Shown piece by piece: positions 20,027 through 29,548 of a stretch of DNA of 64,000 nucleotides (position 1 is the stretch's first letter; each line of letters opens with the position of its first letter). Made by a program: the position numbers and the translations under genes. Below the pieces are notes generated by a model. It was not told the DNA's origin and did no database searches. It saw only the letters and a program-made list of their open reading frames with translations. The DNA comes from an uncultured Prevotellaceae bacterium (GTDB taxonomy: Bacteria; Bacteroidota; Bacteroidia; Bacteroidales; Bacteroidaceae): contig CAMWKZ010000001.1 in assembly GCA_947174945.1 (NCBI GenBank), forward strand, positions 1 to 64,000. Reading direction: 5' to 3'.

Positions 20027-20860
20027 ATGGCAAAAATAGATTTGATAGACAACAGCTGGGTTGACCTCGTGTTTGAGGGCAAGAATCAGGCTTATGGAGC
20101 TTATCAACTGCGCAAGAATACGGGCAAGCGTAACCTCATGTCACTGCTGGTGATGTTCGGTATCGGAGTCGCCATTGCAGCCTTCGTAGCCATTAAAGGT
20201 GTCGTGGAGAACGCCATGAAACAGGACGTTGCCATTGAGGCCGATGTGGAACTGGCAAAGCTGGCTGAGAAGAAGAAGGAGCCAGAGGTTAAGAAGAGAG
20301 AAGAACCGATTGTTGATAAGGTTGAGGTTGAAAAGGTTAAGAGTTCTGTGAAGTTCGTTCCGCCTGTTATTAAGAAGGACGATGAGGTTAAGCCCGAAGA
20401 CGAGCTGAAATCTCAGGAAGAACTGAGCAAGACCAACACCGCTATCGGTGCATTCGACGTGAAAGGTAACGACGAGGCTGCAGGCGAGGTGCTGAAGGCT
20501 AAGGAAGTTATCGCACAGCCGGAGCCCCCGAAGGAAGAGGAGACCAAGGTGTTCGACGTAGTTGAGCAGATGCCTTCATTCCCCGGTGGTGCAGGTGCAC
20601 TGATGCAGTACCTGAGCAGCAACATCAAGTACCCGGTGGTAGCCGAGGAGAATGGTGTTCAGGGTCGCGTAGTATGTACTTTCGTGGTTGAGAAGGATGG
20701 TTCAATTACTGACGTCCGCGTCATTAAGGCTGTTGACCCGTCACTTGACAAGGAAGCTGTACGCGTGGTGAAGGGTATGCCTAAGTGGATTCCCGGTAAG
20801 CAGAACGGTTCGGCTGTACGTGTGAAGTACACCGTGCCTGTAACCTTCAGACTGCAATAA
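20027..20860 (+). CDS. tonB: Energy transducer TonB
   Basis: N-terminal TM, K/E/P-rich spacer, C-terminal EENGVQGRVVCTFVVEKDGSITDVRVIKAVDPSLDKEAVRVVKGMPKWIPGKQNG. Confidence 0.95.
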   Translation: MAKIDLIDNSWVDLVFEGKNQAYGAYQLRKNTGKRNLMSLLVMFGIGVAIAAFVAIKGVVENAMKQDVAIEADVELAKLAEKKKEPEVKKREEPIVDKVEVEKVKSSVKFVPPVIKKDDEVKPEDELKSQEELSKTNTAIGAFDVKGNDEAAGEVLKAKEVIAQPEPPKEEETKVFDVVEQMPSFPGGAGALMQYLSSNIKYPVVAEENGVQGRVVCTFVVEKDGSITDVRVIKAVDPSLDKEAVRVVKGMPKWIPGKQNGSAVRVKYTVPVTFRLQ

Positions 20861-20866
20861 AGTAGT

Positions 20867-21829
20867 ATGAATAGAAACGCATTCAATAATATTATTGGAT
20901 TAACACTCATTTTAGGCTTGTTCCTCGCTTGTGGGAACAAGCCTAAAAATACAAAAGCAGAGGAAGACTATCAGAAGGCCGCTCGGTATTTCGTAGCCGA
21001 CGAGAGTTTCAGTCCTATTTTGGATGAGGCACTTAATGTATTCCTCTATCGCAATATCCTTGATACGCTCGAAGCTAAATACATCAATGAGCAGGATGCT
21101 GTCAAGGAACTGATGGAACTGAAGACATGGCTGGCTTTCACCTCTCGTGATTTCACGGAGAAGGAACGCCAGAACCTGAAAGACCGCAACTATCTGCCGC
21201 GAACCATCGCCATTGCCTATGATGGTCTGGCCATTATTGTCAACAACTCCAATCCCGACACGTGTATTACGGTTAAGGACTTCAAACGTATTCTTCAGGG
21301 TAAAGTCACCCGCTGGAACGACCTTTATCCCAAGTCAAAGCTGGGCAACATTGATGTTGTCTTTGACAATCCCCTGTCAAGCACCGTGCGCTGGTGCGTT
21401 GACTCCCTCTTAGGAGGCAAGGAATTTTCGGCACCTAACATCGGTGCTGTACAGACCAGTGCTGCCGTTATCGACTATGTTGAGCGTCATGATAACTCGC
21501 TCGGCATCATCGGCTCCAACTGGCTCAACGACAGTCGTGACACCACGAATGTCACCTTTAAGAAGAACATAACGGTCATGAAGGTTAGTAAACTGGACTC
21601 TGCCACAGCCTACAACAGCTGGCGGCCCTACCAGTACTACCTATATAACGGCAATTACCCGCTTATCCGCACCATTTACGCCCTGCTCAACGAGCCGCGT
21701 AGCGGATTGCCCTCGGGGTTTGCCCATTTCTGCCGCCTGCCCAAAGGCCAGCTGATTATCCAGAAGTCGGGCTTGTTGCCCATTCAGGCAGCCACCAATG
21801 TCAGGCCGGTATATGTGAATAAAGAATAA
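20867..21829 (+). CDS. PstS-like phosphate ABC transporter substrate-binding lipoprotein
   Basis: Lipobox LFLACGNK; ITVKDFKRILQGKVTRWNDLYPKSKLGNIDVVFDNPLSSTVRW. Confidence 0.88.
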   Translation: MNRNAFNNIIGLTLILGLFLACGNKPKNTKAEEDYQKAARYFVADESFSPILDEALNVFLYRNILDTLEAKYINEQDAVKELMELKTWLAFTSRDFTEKERQNLKDRNYLPRTIAIAYDGLAIIVNNSNPDTCITVKDFKRILQGKVTRWNDLYPKSKLGNIDVVFDNPLSSTVRWCVDSLLGGKEFSAPNIGAVQTSAAVIDYVERHDNSLGIIGSNWLNDSRDTTNVTFKKNITVMKVSKLDSATAYNSWRPYQYYLYNGNYPLIRTIYALLNEPRSGLPSGFAHFCRLPKGQLIIQKSGLLPIQAATNVRPVYVNKE

Positions 21830-21906
21830 AAACGGGAACATTTCCGTTCCTTAAACGTCATAAGAGAGAATTGTAAACAAAAAGGTTGAACTAAAACAAA
21901 GGAATT

Positions 21907-23334
21907 ATGAAAGCAATTAAATACCTACTTACTGCTACCTTGCTGACAGGTTTCGGCACAGTAGCCCTGGCACAGGACGGCTCTAAGGCCGACGTTGATG
22001 CCGTTAAGAAAATCATTAGTAGCAAACCCGCTGACCTTGACAAGCAGATGAAGCCTTTCTACAAGGCCAACAAGAAAAATGCTGATAATCTGGTGGCTTT
22101 CGGTCGTGAGTTCATGGCTGCCAAGGACACGGCCAATGCCAAGACGTATGCCAACTATGCCCTGCAGGCCAGCAAGAACAAGTGCGCTCCCGCCTTCATC
22201 CTGCTGGGTGACATTGAGGCTATCGGTGACAACGGCGGACAGGCTGCTGCCCAGTATGAGCAGGCCATCTATGTAGACCCGAAGAATCCCGATGCCTACT
22301 ACAAGTATGCCAACGTTTATCGTAAGATTAGCCCCAGCGGAGCCGTTGCCAAGCTGAACGAGTTGCGTGAGCAGCGTCCCGATGTGGCCGTTGATGCACT
22401 GACTGGACGCATCTACTATATGTCTAACGAGTTCGATAAGGCTTTGGCAGCTTATGACAAGGCCGATAAGAGCCAGATGGAGGAGCGCGACCTGAGCGAC
22501 TATGCTATGGCTGCTTTCTTCAAGGCTCAGAACCAGAAGAGCCTTGACATTGCCAAGTTCGGACTGACCAAGAAGCCTCGTCATGCCGCTTTCAACCGCC
22601 TTGCTTTCTTTAACAGCACTGAGCTGAAGAAGTATGACGATGCCTTGATGTACGCCGACCGACTGTTCAATCAGTCAGACTCTGCTAAGTTCTCTTACTA
22701 CGACTACACCTACTACGGCAATGCTCTTAGCGGAGCCAACCAGCCCGACAAGGCTATCGAGATGTATGAGAAGGCTCTGCAGCAGGAGGATATGGATAAC
22801 AAAGCCAAGCGTGCCGGTGTCATCAAGCAGCTGTCTGATGCCTACAAGAGCAAGGAAGACTACCCCAATGCTATTAAGCACTATATGGAATATCTTGATA
22901 ACATGGAGAAGTCTACTGCCAACGACTTGGCTGCACTCGCTGGTCTGCACATGCAGCACGGCAATGTCCTGAACGGTGCCGACAAGGAGGAAGCCTTTAA
23001 GAAGGCTGATAAAATCTATGCCGAACTGGCTGAGAAGTTCGATGGAGCCGTAGAATATGCTAACTTCATGCGTGCCCGCGTTAACGGTCAGATGGACCCC
23101 GACCAGTCGAAGGGGCTGGCTAAGCCCTATTACGAGAAGCTCGTTGAGCTGCTTGGTTCCAAGACCAACCTCGATGCTACCGAGAAGGCTCGTTTGAAGG
23201 AGAGCTACCACTACCTCATTTCTTACTACTTCATCCAGAAGGAAGACAAGGCAACTGCCAAGGAGTATGCCGCCAAGATGCTGGTTATCGACCCCGAAAA
23301 CCAGATTGCCAAGCAGGTAATGGAGGCTAAGTAA
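21907..23334 (+). CDS. TPR-repeat periplasmic protein
   Basis: Signal peptide; repeated TPR helices (AYYKYANVYRKI, DKAIEMYEKALQQ). Confidence 0.85.
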   Translation: MKAIKYLLTATLLTGFGTVALAQDGSKADVDAVKKIISSKPADLDKQMKPFYKANKKNADNLVAFGREFMAAKDTANAKTYANYALQASKNKCAPAFILLGDIEAIGDNGGQAAAQYEQAIYVDPKNPDAYYKYANVYRKISPSGAVAKLNELREQRPDVAVDALTGRIYYMSNEFDKALAAYDKADKSQMEERDLSDYAMAAFFKAQNQKSLDIAKFGLTKKPRHAAFNRLAFFNSTELKKYDDALMYADRLFNQSDSAKFSYYDYTYYGNALSGANQPDKAIEMYEKALQQEDMDNKAKRAGVIKQLSDAYKSKEDYPNAIKHYMEYLDNMEKSTANDLAALAGLHMQHGNVLNGADKEEAFKKADKIYAELAEKFDGAVEYANFMRARVNGQMDPDQSKGLAKPYYEKLVELLGSKTNLDATEKARLKESYHYLISYYFIQKEDKATAKEYAAKMLVIDPENQIAKQVMEAK

Positions 23335-23366
23335 ACCCGCTATTCCAAAGCTATTTATAACACGGT

Positions 23367-23402
23367 GGGGTGCTGTACACAACGTACAGCACCCCTTTCT
23401 TT
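23367..23402 (+). terminator. Intrinsic terminator after TPR gene
   Basis: GGGGTGCTGTAC ACAAC GTACAGCACCCC followed by TTTCTTTTCTTT. Confidence 0.85.
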
Positions 23403-23407
23403 TCTTT

Positions 23408-23532
23408 CCAGTATCTCCTTTGGGTTGCTCCAGTATCTCCTTCGACATTAAACAGTATCTGTTTAGAGGGGTAAACAGATACTGGAGCACCTCGAAATAG
23501 ATACTAAAGCAACCCGAAGGAGATACTGGAGG
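23408..23532. repeat. Family A palindromic 22-bp-period repeat, copy 2 (opposite orientation to copy 1)
   Basis: AGTATCT at 23410, 23432, 23454; AGATACT at 23477, 23499, 23521. Its reverse complement aligns with copy 1 across its length, including TTTAATGTCGA. Confidence 0.9.
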
Positions 23533-23615
23533 CAAAATGAGTACAAAATAAGGGCGAAAAGAGCGTTACGTTCTGCGTATAATCCCACTCTGTTGTTGAA
23601 AAAACAGCGCAAATA

Positions 23616-23646
23616 TTTGCTGTTTCAGAATTTTGTTGTACCTTTG
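23616..23646 (+). promoter_or_regulatory. Consensus Bacteroidetes promoter TTTG-N19-TACCTTTG
   Basis: TTTG at 23616-23619, TACCTTTG at 23639-23646, spacer 19 nt. Confidence 0.75.
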
Positions 23647-23650
23647 CCCC

Positions 23651-24020
23651 CGACCAAGCCAACCACGAAGCAGGGGCTGGGCGGGTCTAAATTAACATTG
23701 ATGGAATCCAGAGGCCGACGAAGCCGTTTGTAGGGCTGGCCGATGGGAAAGGACGTTTTCATAACGTTACTGTCTGTACATTCAAACTTCGCAACCTTGA
23801 ATCGTTCCACAGAGGTAATGCAACTGAAGCGTCCGCGTGGGGTGTATTATATCCTATTTGTTCGTTAGCCATTGGCGTATGCTATGGCCAACGTCTGTGC
23901 TGTATATAATATCACTTGGCGTGGGCTGGCTTGCGTTGCTTATCCTTGGGACGGGGCAATGCGAAGGCCTGAATGTAGGGATAGGCACGGAGAAATAAAC
24001 TCCCACGTCTTTTTCGTTTC
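23651..24020 (+). ncRNA. Candidate structured non-coding RNA / long leader of unidentified family
   Basis: Own consensus promoter, no credible ORF, stem CGTTAGCCAT/ATGGCCAACG inside GTGTATTATAT/ATATAATATCAC, 3' stem CGTGGG/CCCACG followed by TCTTTTTCGTTTC. Confidence 0.55.
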
Positions 24021-24092
24021 TATAAGGTACATAATTTCAATATTATTAACCGCTGAATTTTGGGAGTCAGGAGGCACAAAATTTAGAAAGAA

Positions 24093-24713
24093 ATGAAAAA
24101 AATTTTGTTCTCATTCGCAGCCGTCGCAATGCTGTTTGGTCTTTATTCATGCGGTGGCGGAACTGCCCAAACAGTCGTACAAAGCACTCCTGTTCCTGCA
24201 CCTCAAGCTACGCCATCAAATAATCCATTTGGAGGTGAAACATATACGATGCCGACTTTTGAGCCTGATACGGAAGAATATTTTGCAGCTTCAGGCATTG
24301 CAACAGGCCCGCGTCAGCGTATGAACGTCTTGCAACAGAATGCGTTGACTAATGCGCAATCTATGATTAGACAAAAGATGCAACACGCATACGAGGGAAT
24401 GATTTCAGAATATGCCAGTTCTATCGGTATTAATAACAAATCAGATATAGCAGATAAGGTTGAACGTGCTGGAAATCATATAATTAAAGTTGTTGTGAAT
24501 GAGACTATGGCTCGCGATGTGAAGTTCTCTGGAGTGGATGAAAAAGGCAATGTCACCTGCTTTGTCGGTGTCCGTATTTATAAAAAGCAGTTAGCTGATA
24601 AGTTGGCTGACCAAGTTTCAAACGATGAGGAATTGAAAGTACGTTTCAACGAAGAACAATATCGGAAGTATATTCAGGAGAAACTCAAAGAGTATAAAGA
24701 GAACCAGAAATAA
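24093..24713 (+). CDS. LPP20-like lipoprotein
   Basis: Lipobox LFGLYSCGGG; helical region NALTNAQSMIRQKMQHAYEGMISEY then KVVVNETMARDVKFSGVDEKGNVTCFVGVRIYK. Confidence 0.65.
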   Translation: MKKILFSFAAVAMLFGLYSCGGGTAQTVVQSTPVPAPQATPSNNPFGGETYTMPTFEPDTEEYFAASGIATGPRQRMNVLQQNALTNAQSMIRQKMQHAYEGMISEYASSIGINNKSDIADKVERAGNHIIKVVVNETMARDVKFSGVDEKGNVTCFVGVRIYKKQLADKLADQVSNDEELKVRFNEEQYRKYIQEKLKEYKENQK

Positions 24714-24721
24714 TTGGCAGT

Positions 24722-25489
24722 ATGAGAAACTTTGCAATAGTTTTGACATTTTTGTTGGTAAGTGTCTCGGCAATGGGACAGAAACCCATGTGGGCAAATG
24801 GATACCACAAGGATATGGTAAGTTCGTATATTGATGTCTTTTCTGCTTTTGGCAATAGCCCTGACGATGCCCGCTCAAAAGCATTACAACGTGTAGTTGA
24901 CGAGCGCAGTCGGGCAACTGGCCGTAATTTCAATATTGATGAACAAAACGGTATGGTAAATATCAGCAGTAAAGACAATGTGGAAGTGAAGTGCCGGGTT
25001 GTTGATGAATATTATGAAAAATCCTCAAATGGCTATAAAGTTAGCCTGCTTGTACAGACTGCTCGCAACCCGATGTACTCTTTTGAACCTGTCATCGTAA
25101 CAGATAATTATTCAGCTGGTGCTCGAATTGTCATTCCTGGTTGGGCACAGATATACAAGGGGCAAACCGCAAAAGGCCTTATCATGTTAGGTGGTGTAGT
25201 AGGCTGTGGTATTGGTGCATTGGTTTGCGAAAATACACGTGCCGACTATAAGAACAAAATGAAGGAACAGCCAGAGTTTGCCCAGACATACAACACAAAA
25301 GCAAATAACAATGAGACAGCTCGTAATGTCTGCATCGGTGCTGCTGCCGCTTTTTATGTCTGGAGTTTCATTGATGGCATTGCATCCAAAGGTAAGCGTC
25401 GCGTCATAGTAGGCAAGAATGGCAGTTTTGCTATCAACCCAGTGGCAACACCTACCTCTGCCGGTGTGTCATTAGCGTATAATTTCTAA
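24722..25489 (+). CDS. Secreted hypothetical protein (LPP20-like N-region plus C-terminal hydrophobic segments)
   Basis: Signal peptide; PMWANGYHKDMVSSYIDVFSAFGNSPDDARSKALQRVVDERSR; IPGWAQIYKGQTAKGLIMLGGVVG. Confidence 0.65.
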   Translation: MRNFAIVLTFLLVSVSAMGQKPMWANGYHKDMVSSYIDVFSAFGNSPDDARSKALQRVVDERSRATGRNFNIDEQNGMVNISSKDNVEVKCRVVDEYYEKSSNGYKVSLLVQTARNPMYSFEPVIVTDNYSAGARIVIPGWAQIYKGQTAKGLIMLGGVVGCGIGALVCENTRADYKNKMKEQPEFAQTYNTKANNNETARNVCIGAAAAFYVWSFIDGIASKGKRRVIVGKNGSFAINPVATPTSAGVSLAYNF

Positions 25490-25501
25490 AGCGTCCGTCA
25501 C

Positions 25502-25984
25502 ATGAAGCGAATACTATTTCTGTTATACATCTGCTGTTGCTGCCTGAGCATCTCAGCAGCAGATACCCATACCATCCTGAGGGTTGAACTGAAGGACGGA
25601 ACCAGCAATGACTATGTGCTTGCAGACCGCCCTCGGATTAGCTTTGAAGGTGACAAGGTGGTCTTCCTGTGCAAAAGCATCTCGACATCCTACACAAGAG
25701 AGAATATCCAGAACTTTGTGTTTTTAGAAGACAGTAATACAGGGTTTCAGGAGCTGAAGGCTGGTGACACCCGCATCAGCTATTCCATTGAGGCAGGAAA
25801 AGTCACCATAGAAGGAATTACGGAAAATGAAAACCTCAATATCTATTCCATCAGCGGGCAGCAGTGCCAGCCAAGTGTGAACTATTCATCCAATCGGGCA
25901 GAGATTCTTTTAACGCCATTGCCCAATGGCTATTATATCATTAATATAGGTAATAAACAATCTATTAAGATTATCAAGAAATGA
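25502..25984 (+). CDS. Small secreted protein with T9SS type-A-like C-terminal tail
   Basis: Signal peptide; ILRVELKDGTSNDYVLADRPRISFEGDKVVFL module; C-terminal LPNGYYIINIGNKQSIKIIKK. Confidence 0.65.
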   Translation: MKRILFLLYICCCCLSISAADTHTILRVELKDGTSNDYVLADRPRISFEGDKVVFLCKSISTSYTRENIQNFVFLEDSNTGFQELKAGDTRISYSIEAGKVTIEGITENENLNIYSISGQQCQPSVNYSSNRAEILLTPLPNGYYIINIGNKQSIKIIKK

Positions 25985-28900
25985 AAAAACTTCTCATACT
26001 ATTTGCTGGCATCGTAAGCCTTGCCCTTTTGGCAAGCTGTGCCAAAGACGAAGCTAACCTAAGTGGCTCCATCAGTGGACTTGTGACGGAATATGCCAGT
26101 GCCAATACGCCCATTGCCGGGGCAACGGTGACGCTGAACGGTAAAGGGCTGTCGAAGACAACAGGCAGCGACGGTCGTTTTGAGTTCTCCAATCTGGAGC
26201 CCGGCACCTATACCATAGCCGTCAAGGCCAATAATTTTCAGGCCAACACCAAGCAAGTGACGGTTTATGCAGGGCAGAAGGCAAATTGCGATGTCCAGCT
26301 GACGGTAGAGAAGGTCAGCATTGACATTTCACCCATGAATCTTGTGTTCGATAAGACTGTCGACCAGTTGTCGCTCATTATCACCAACCAGTCTACCCGC
26401 GACCTCAGCTATAATCTGGCATCCTATATGCAGGAACTGGAGGTCTCGCCCATGCTGGGCAGCATCAAGGCCAAGGGCCAGCAGGCCATCAACGTGAAAG
26501 TCACCAATCGCGCTTCTGTCAAGAAGACCGTCAGCGGACAGATTATCGTTAGCGTGGGCAGCGACTCCTATCAGGTGAACGTCACCATCAATGGCACTGA
26601 GGAAGAGGTGACGACGGGCAACGTCATGGGAACCATCACCGACTATGCTAATGCCAATGCACCTATTGCCGGTGCCACTGTCACGCTGAGCACCACGGGC
26701 CAGTCGAAGACGACGGGCAGCGACGGACGCTATGAGTTTACAGAACTGACACCGGGCAAGTACACCATCACCGTGTCGGCCAACGAATATGAGGGAAGCA
26801 AGAAGGACGTGACTATCGAGGCAGGCAAAAATGTTACCTGCGATTTCCAGCTACAGAAAGGCGCTGCCGATGTAACGGTAACGCCCCAGAGCCTGACCTA
26901 TGCCTCGGACGTTGACCAGCTGTCGTTCACCATCAAGAACGGTAGCTCCAGCACCCAGCAATATACGGTGTCGAATGTCCCAGAGTTTGCCAGCGTATCG
27001 TCATCCACTGGCATGGTTTCATCAAAAGGCAGCGAGGCCATCATGGTCACCATCCCTAACCGTAAGCAGATTAAGGAGAAGAAAAGCGGACAGCTGACGG
27101 TCAATGTGGGTAACAATGCCTTTGTGGTAAGCCTCAGTGTAGAGCCTTATCAGGAAGAGCCTGTCAACGTAGACATCGCTCCTCAGACACTTAATTTTGA
27201 CGCGAACACAGAACAGCTGACATTTACCATGACCAGCAAAAACAATCGCGAATTGAACTATGCTATTACGAGCGACCTTAATATTCTGACGGTAACCCCC
27301 ACAAAGGGAACACTCAAGGAGAAAGGAAAGAGCACCATTACGGTAAATGTGCAGGATAGACAGAAGATAGATATTGACCGAGTAGGTAAGTTGACCATTG
27401 ACATCGAGGGTAATACCTATGTTGTAGCTGTCAATGTGGCCAAATATGATGTAAATGTGAATGTCAGTCCGCAGAACCTATCATTCAATAATGACACGGA
27501 ACAGCTGACGTTTAGCATCACTAACAACAATGCCCAGACGCTTGACTATAGCATCAGCAGTGACCTTGATGATATTCTGACTGTATCGCCCAATAAAGGT
27601 AATATCAATGCCAAAGAGAAGAAGGATATTATTGTTAGAGTAAAGAACAGAAAAGATATTACTACAGACAAGTCAGGGGAATTGACTATTATAATATGTG
27701 GAAGACCTTATACAGCAAGTGTCTATATCAGCAAGGCACAGACAGATGCGAGCATCAGCCCGCAGACCTTGACTTTCGATAAGAATACAGAGCAGTTGTC
27801 ATTTACCATTACTAATAATAACGTCTGGGCTAATAGCTATTCTGTCAGCAGTAATCTTAGCAACCTGACGTTGTCACCATCGACTGGCTCCATCAGTTCC
27901 AAAGTGCAGCAAGTAGTTACTGTCAAGGTGAATGACCGTAAGAATGTAACGTCTGACCAAAGTGGGAAAATCACGGTAACAATAGGCGGCTCTGTATATT
28001 CTGTGGATGTCAGTGTGGCCAAATATGATGTAGATGTGAATGTCAGTCCGCAGACCCTGTCTTTTAATAATGACACGGAGCAACTGACGTTTAGTATCAC
28101 TAACAACAATGCTCAGACGCTTGACTATAGCATCAGCAGCGACCTTGATGGTGTTTTGACTATATCGCCCAATAATGGCAATATCAATGCTAAGGAGAAA
28201 AAGGACATTGTAGTCAGTGTAAAGAACAGGAAGGATATTACTGCGGACAAGTCTGGGAAACTGACAATTGTAGTATGTGGCAGAACCTATACTGTAAATG
28301 TCAATATTAGCAAGGCACAGACAGATGCGAGCATCAGCCCGCAGACCTTGACTTTCGATAAGAATACAGAGCAGTTGTCATTTACCATTACTAATAATAA
28401 CGTCTGGGCTAATAGCTATTCTGTCAGCAGTAACCTTAGCAACCTGACGTTGTCACCATCAACGGGCTCTATCAGTTCCAAAGGGCAGCAAGCAGTTACT
28501 GTCAAGGTAAATGACCGTAAGAATGTAACGTCTGACCAAAGTGGGCAGATTACTATTAATGTTGGCAATTCCACATACACTGTAAATGTCAATATTAGTA
28601 AGGCACAGACAGATGTGAGCATCAGCCCGCAGACCTTGACTTTCGATAAGAATACAGAGCAGTTGTCATTTACCATTGCTAATAATAACATCTGGGCTAA
28701 CAGCTATTCTGTCAGCAGTAGCCTTAGCTGTCTGACGTTGTCACCATCTACAGGTTCTGTTAGTGCCAAAGGGCAGCAAGCAGTTACAGTCAAGGTGAAT
28801 GACCGCAAGAATGTAACGTCTGACCAAAGCGGGCAGATTACTATCAATGTTGGCAATTCTGCCTATACGGTAAATGTCAATGTAAAGAAATACGAACAAG

Positions 28901-29532
28901 ACACGCCAAACGATGAACAGAATGTAGTACGTGGACTTGTTGCATATTATAATTTTAACAAGGGCAACGCAGACGATGCAATAGGAGGCTACCACGGATT
29001 TGAGAATGGTGGTACCTATATTACAGATACGCCCAATGGCAGTGGTAAAGCATTGTATCTCAAACAAAAGCAAAGTATCTCTATTGGCTCTGCACCACTT
29101 GATGGTAAGACCAATTATTCCGTCAGTATGTGGGTAAAGGATTTTGGGTCAGGTCCTCTGCTAATTACCAAGAAAGATAAAAACTACACAGCTCCTTCAG
29201 TCGTAGTAACAGAAGATGTGAAGTTTAGGTTTTACACAGGCTATGCTAATTATTATAATGCCTTCTCTGCAGATATGTCTAACTATCAGAGTGGTAAATG
29301 GACTATGGTGACTATTGTGTGTGAACCGACAGGTGGCTATAAGGAGGTTAAGAGTACCTTGTATATCAATGGCCGGAAGGTTGACTCTGGGACATCAGGA
29401 ACGACAAATGCAAGTGGTGGAACTGCTATGGTAATTGGAGGAGAAGCCTCTATGAAGATAGACAATGTTAGATTATATAGTGTTAGTCTTAAAGATGAAG
29501 AGGTTGAGGCTCTTTATCAGTATGAAAAATAA
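25981..29532 (+). CDS. Surface lipoprotein: 2x CarboxypepD_reg-like, about 8 BACON-like domains, C-terminal LamG/concanavalin-like domain
   Basis: Lipobox LALLASCAKD; two IAGATVTL...TTGSDGR[FY]EF modules; about 96-97-aa repeats (TDASISPQTLTFDKNTEQLSFTITNNN...); C-terminal GLVAYYNFNKGNADD...LYINGRKVDSG...MKIDNVRLY. Confidence 0.85.
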   Translation: MKKLLILFAGIVSLALLASCAKDEANLSGSISGLVTEYASANTPIAGATVTLNGKGLSKTTGSDGRFEFSNLEPGTYTIAVKANNFQANTKQVTVYAGQKANCDVQLTVEKVSIDISPMNLVFDKTVDQLSLIITNQSTRDLSYNLASYMQELEVSPMLGSIKAKGQQAINVKVTNRASVKKTVSGQIIVSVGSDSYQVNVTINGTEEEVTTGNVMGTITDYANANAPIAGATVTLSTTGQSKTTGSDGRYEFTELTPGKYTITVSANEYEGSKKDVTIEAGKNVTCDFQLQKGAADVTVTPQSLTYASDVDQLSFTIKNGSSSTQQYTVSNVPEFASVSSSTGMVSSKGSEAIMVTIPNRKQIKEKKSGQLTVNVGNNAFVVSLSVEPYQEEPVNVDIAPQTLNFDANTEQLTFTMTSKNNRELNYAITSDLNILTVTPTKGTLKEKGKSTITVNVQDRQKIDIDRVGKLTIDIEGNTYVVAVNVAKYDVNVNVSPQNLSFNNDTEQLTFSITNNNAQTLDYSISSDLDDILTVSPNKGNINAKEKKDIIVRVKNRKDITTDKSGELTIIICGRPYTASVYISKAQTDASISPQTLTFDKNTEQLSFTITNNNVWANSYSVSSNLSNLTLSPSTGSISSKVQQVVTVKVNDRKNVTSDQSGKITVTIGGSVYSVDVSVAKYDVDVNVSPQTLSFNNDTEQLTFSITNNNAQTLDYSISSDLDGVLTISPNNGNINAKEKKDIVVSVKNRKDITADKSGKLTIVVCGRTYTVNVNISKAQTDASISPQTLTFDKNTEQLSFTITNNNVWANSYSVSSNLSNLTLSPSTGSISSKGQQAVTVKVNDRKNVTSDQSGQITINVGNSTYTVNVNISKAQTDVSISPQTLTFDKNTEQLSFTIANNNIWANSYSVSSSLSCLTLSPSTGSVSAKGQQAVTVKVNDRKNVTSDQSGQITINVGNSAYTVNVNVKKYEQDTPNDEQNVVRGLVAYYNFNKGNADDAIGGYHGFENGGTYITDTPNGSGKALYLKQKQSISIGSAPLDGKTNYSVSMWVKDFGSGPLLITKKDKNYTAPSVVVTEDVKFRFYTGYANYYNAFSADMSNYQSGKWTMVTIVCEPTGGYKEVKSTLYINGRKVDSGTSGTTNASGGTAMVIGGEASMKIDNVRLYSVSLKDEEVEALYQYEK
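29170..29384 (+). repeat. 215-bp near-identical LamG-encoding repeat, copy 1
   Basis: aagaaagataaaaactacaca...ggccggaaggttga; identical by eye to copy 3. Confidence 0.92.
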
Positions 29533-29548
29533 AATAAATAAAGGTTAT

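Noticed and set aside
23651-24020. tmRNA or RNase P RNA
   Set aside because: No GCA-rich tag reading frame or CCA end for tmRNA; no GAGGAAAGTCC or ACAGAA core for RNase P RNA. Needs a covariance search to close.
23872-24096. 74-aa ORF MAYAMANVCAVYNITWRG...
   Set aside because: Lies inside the candidate structured RNA, overlaps the next gene start, no plausible domain.
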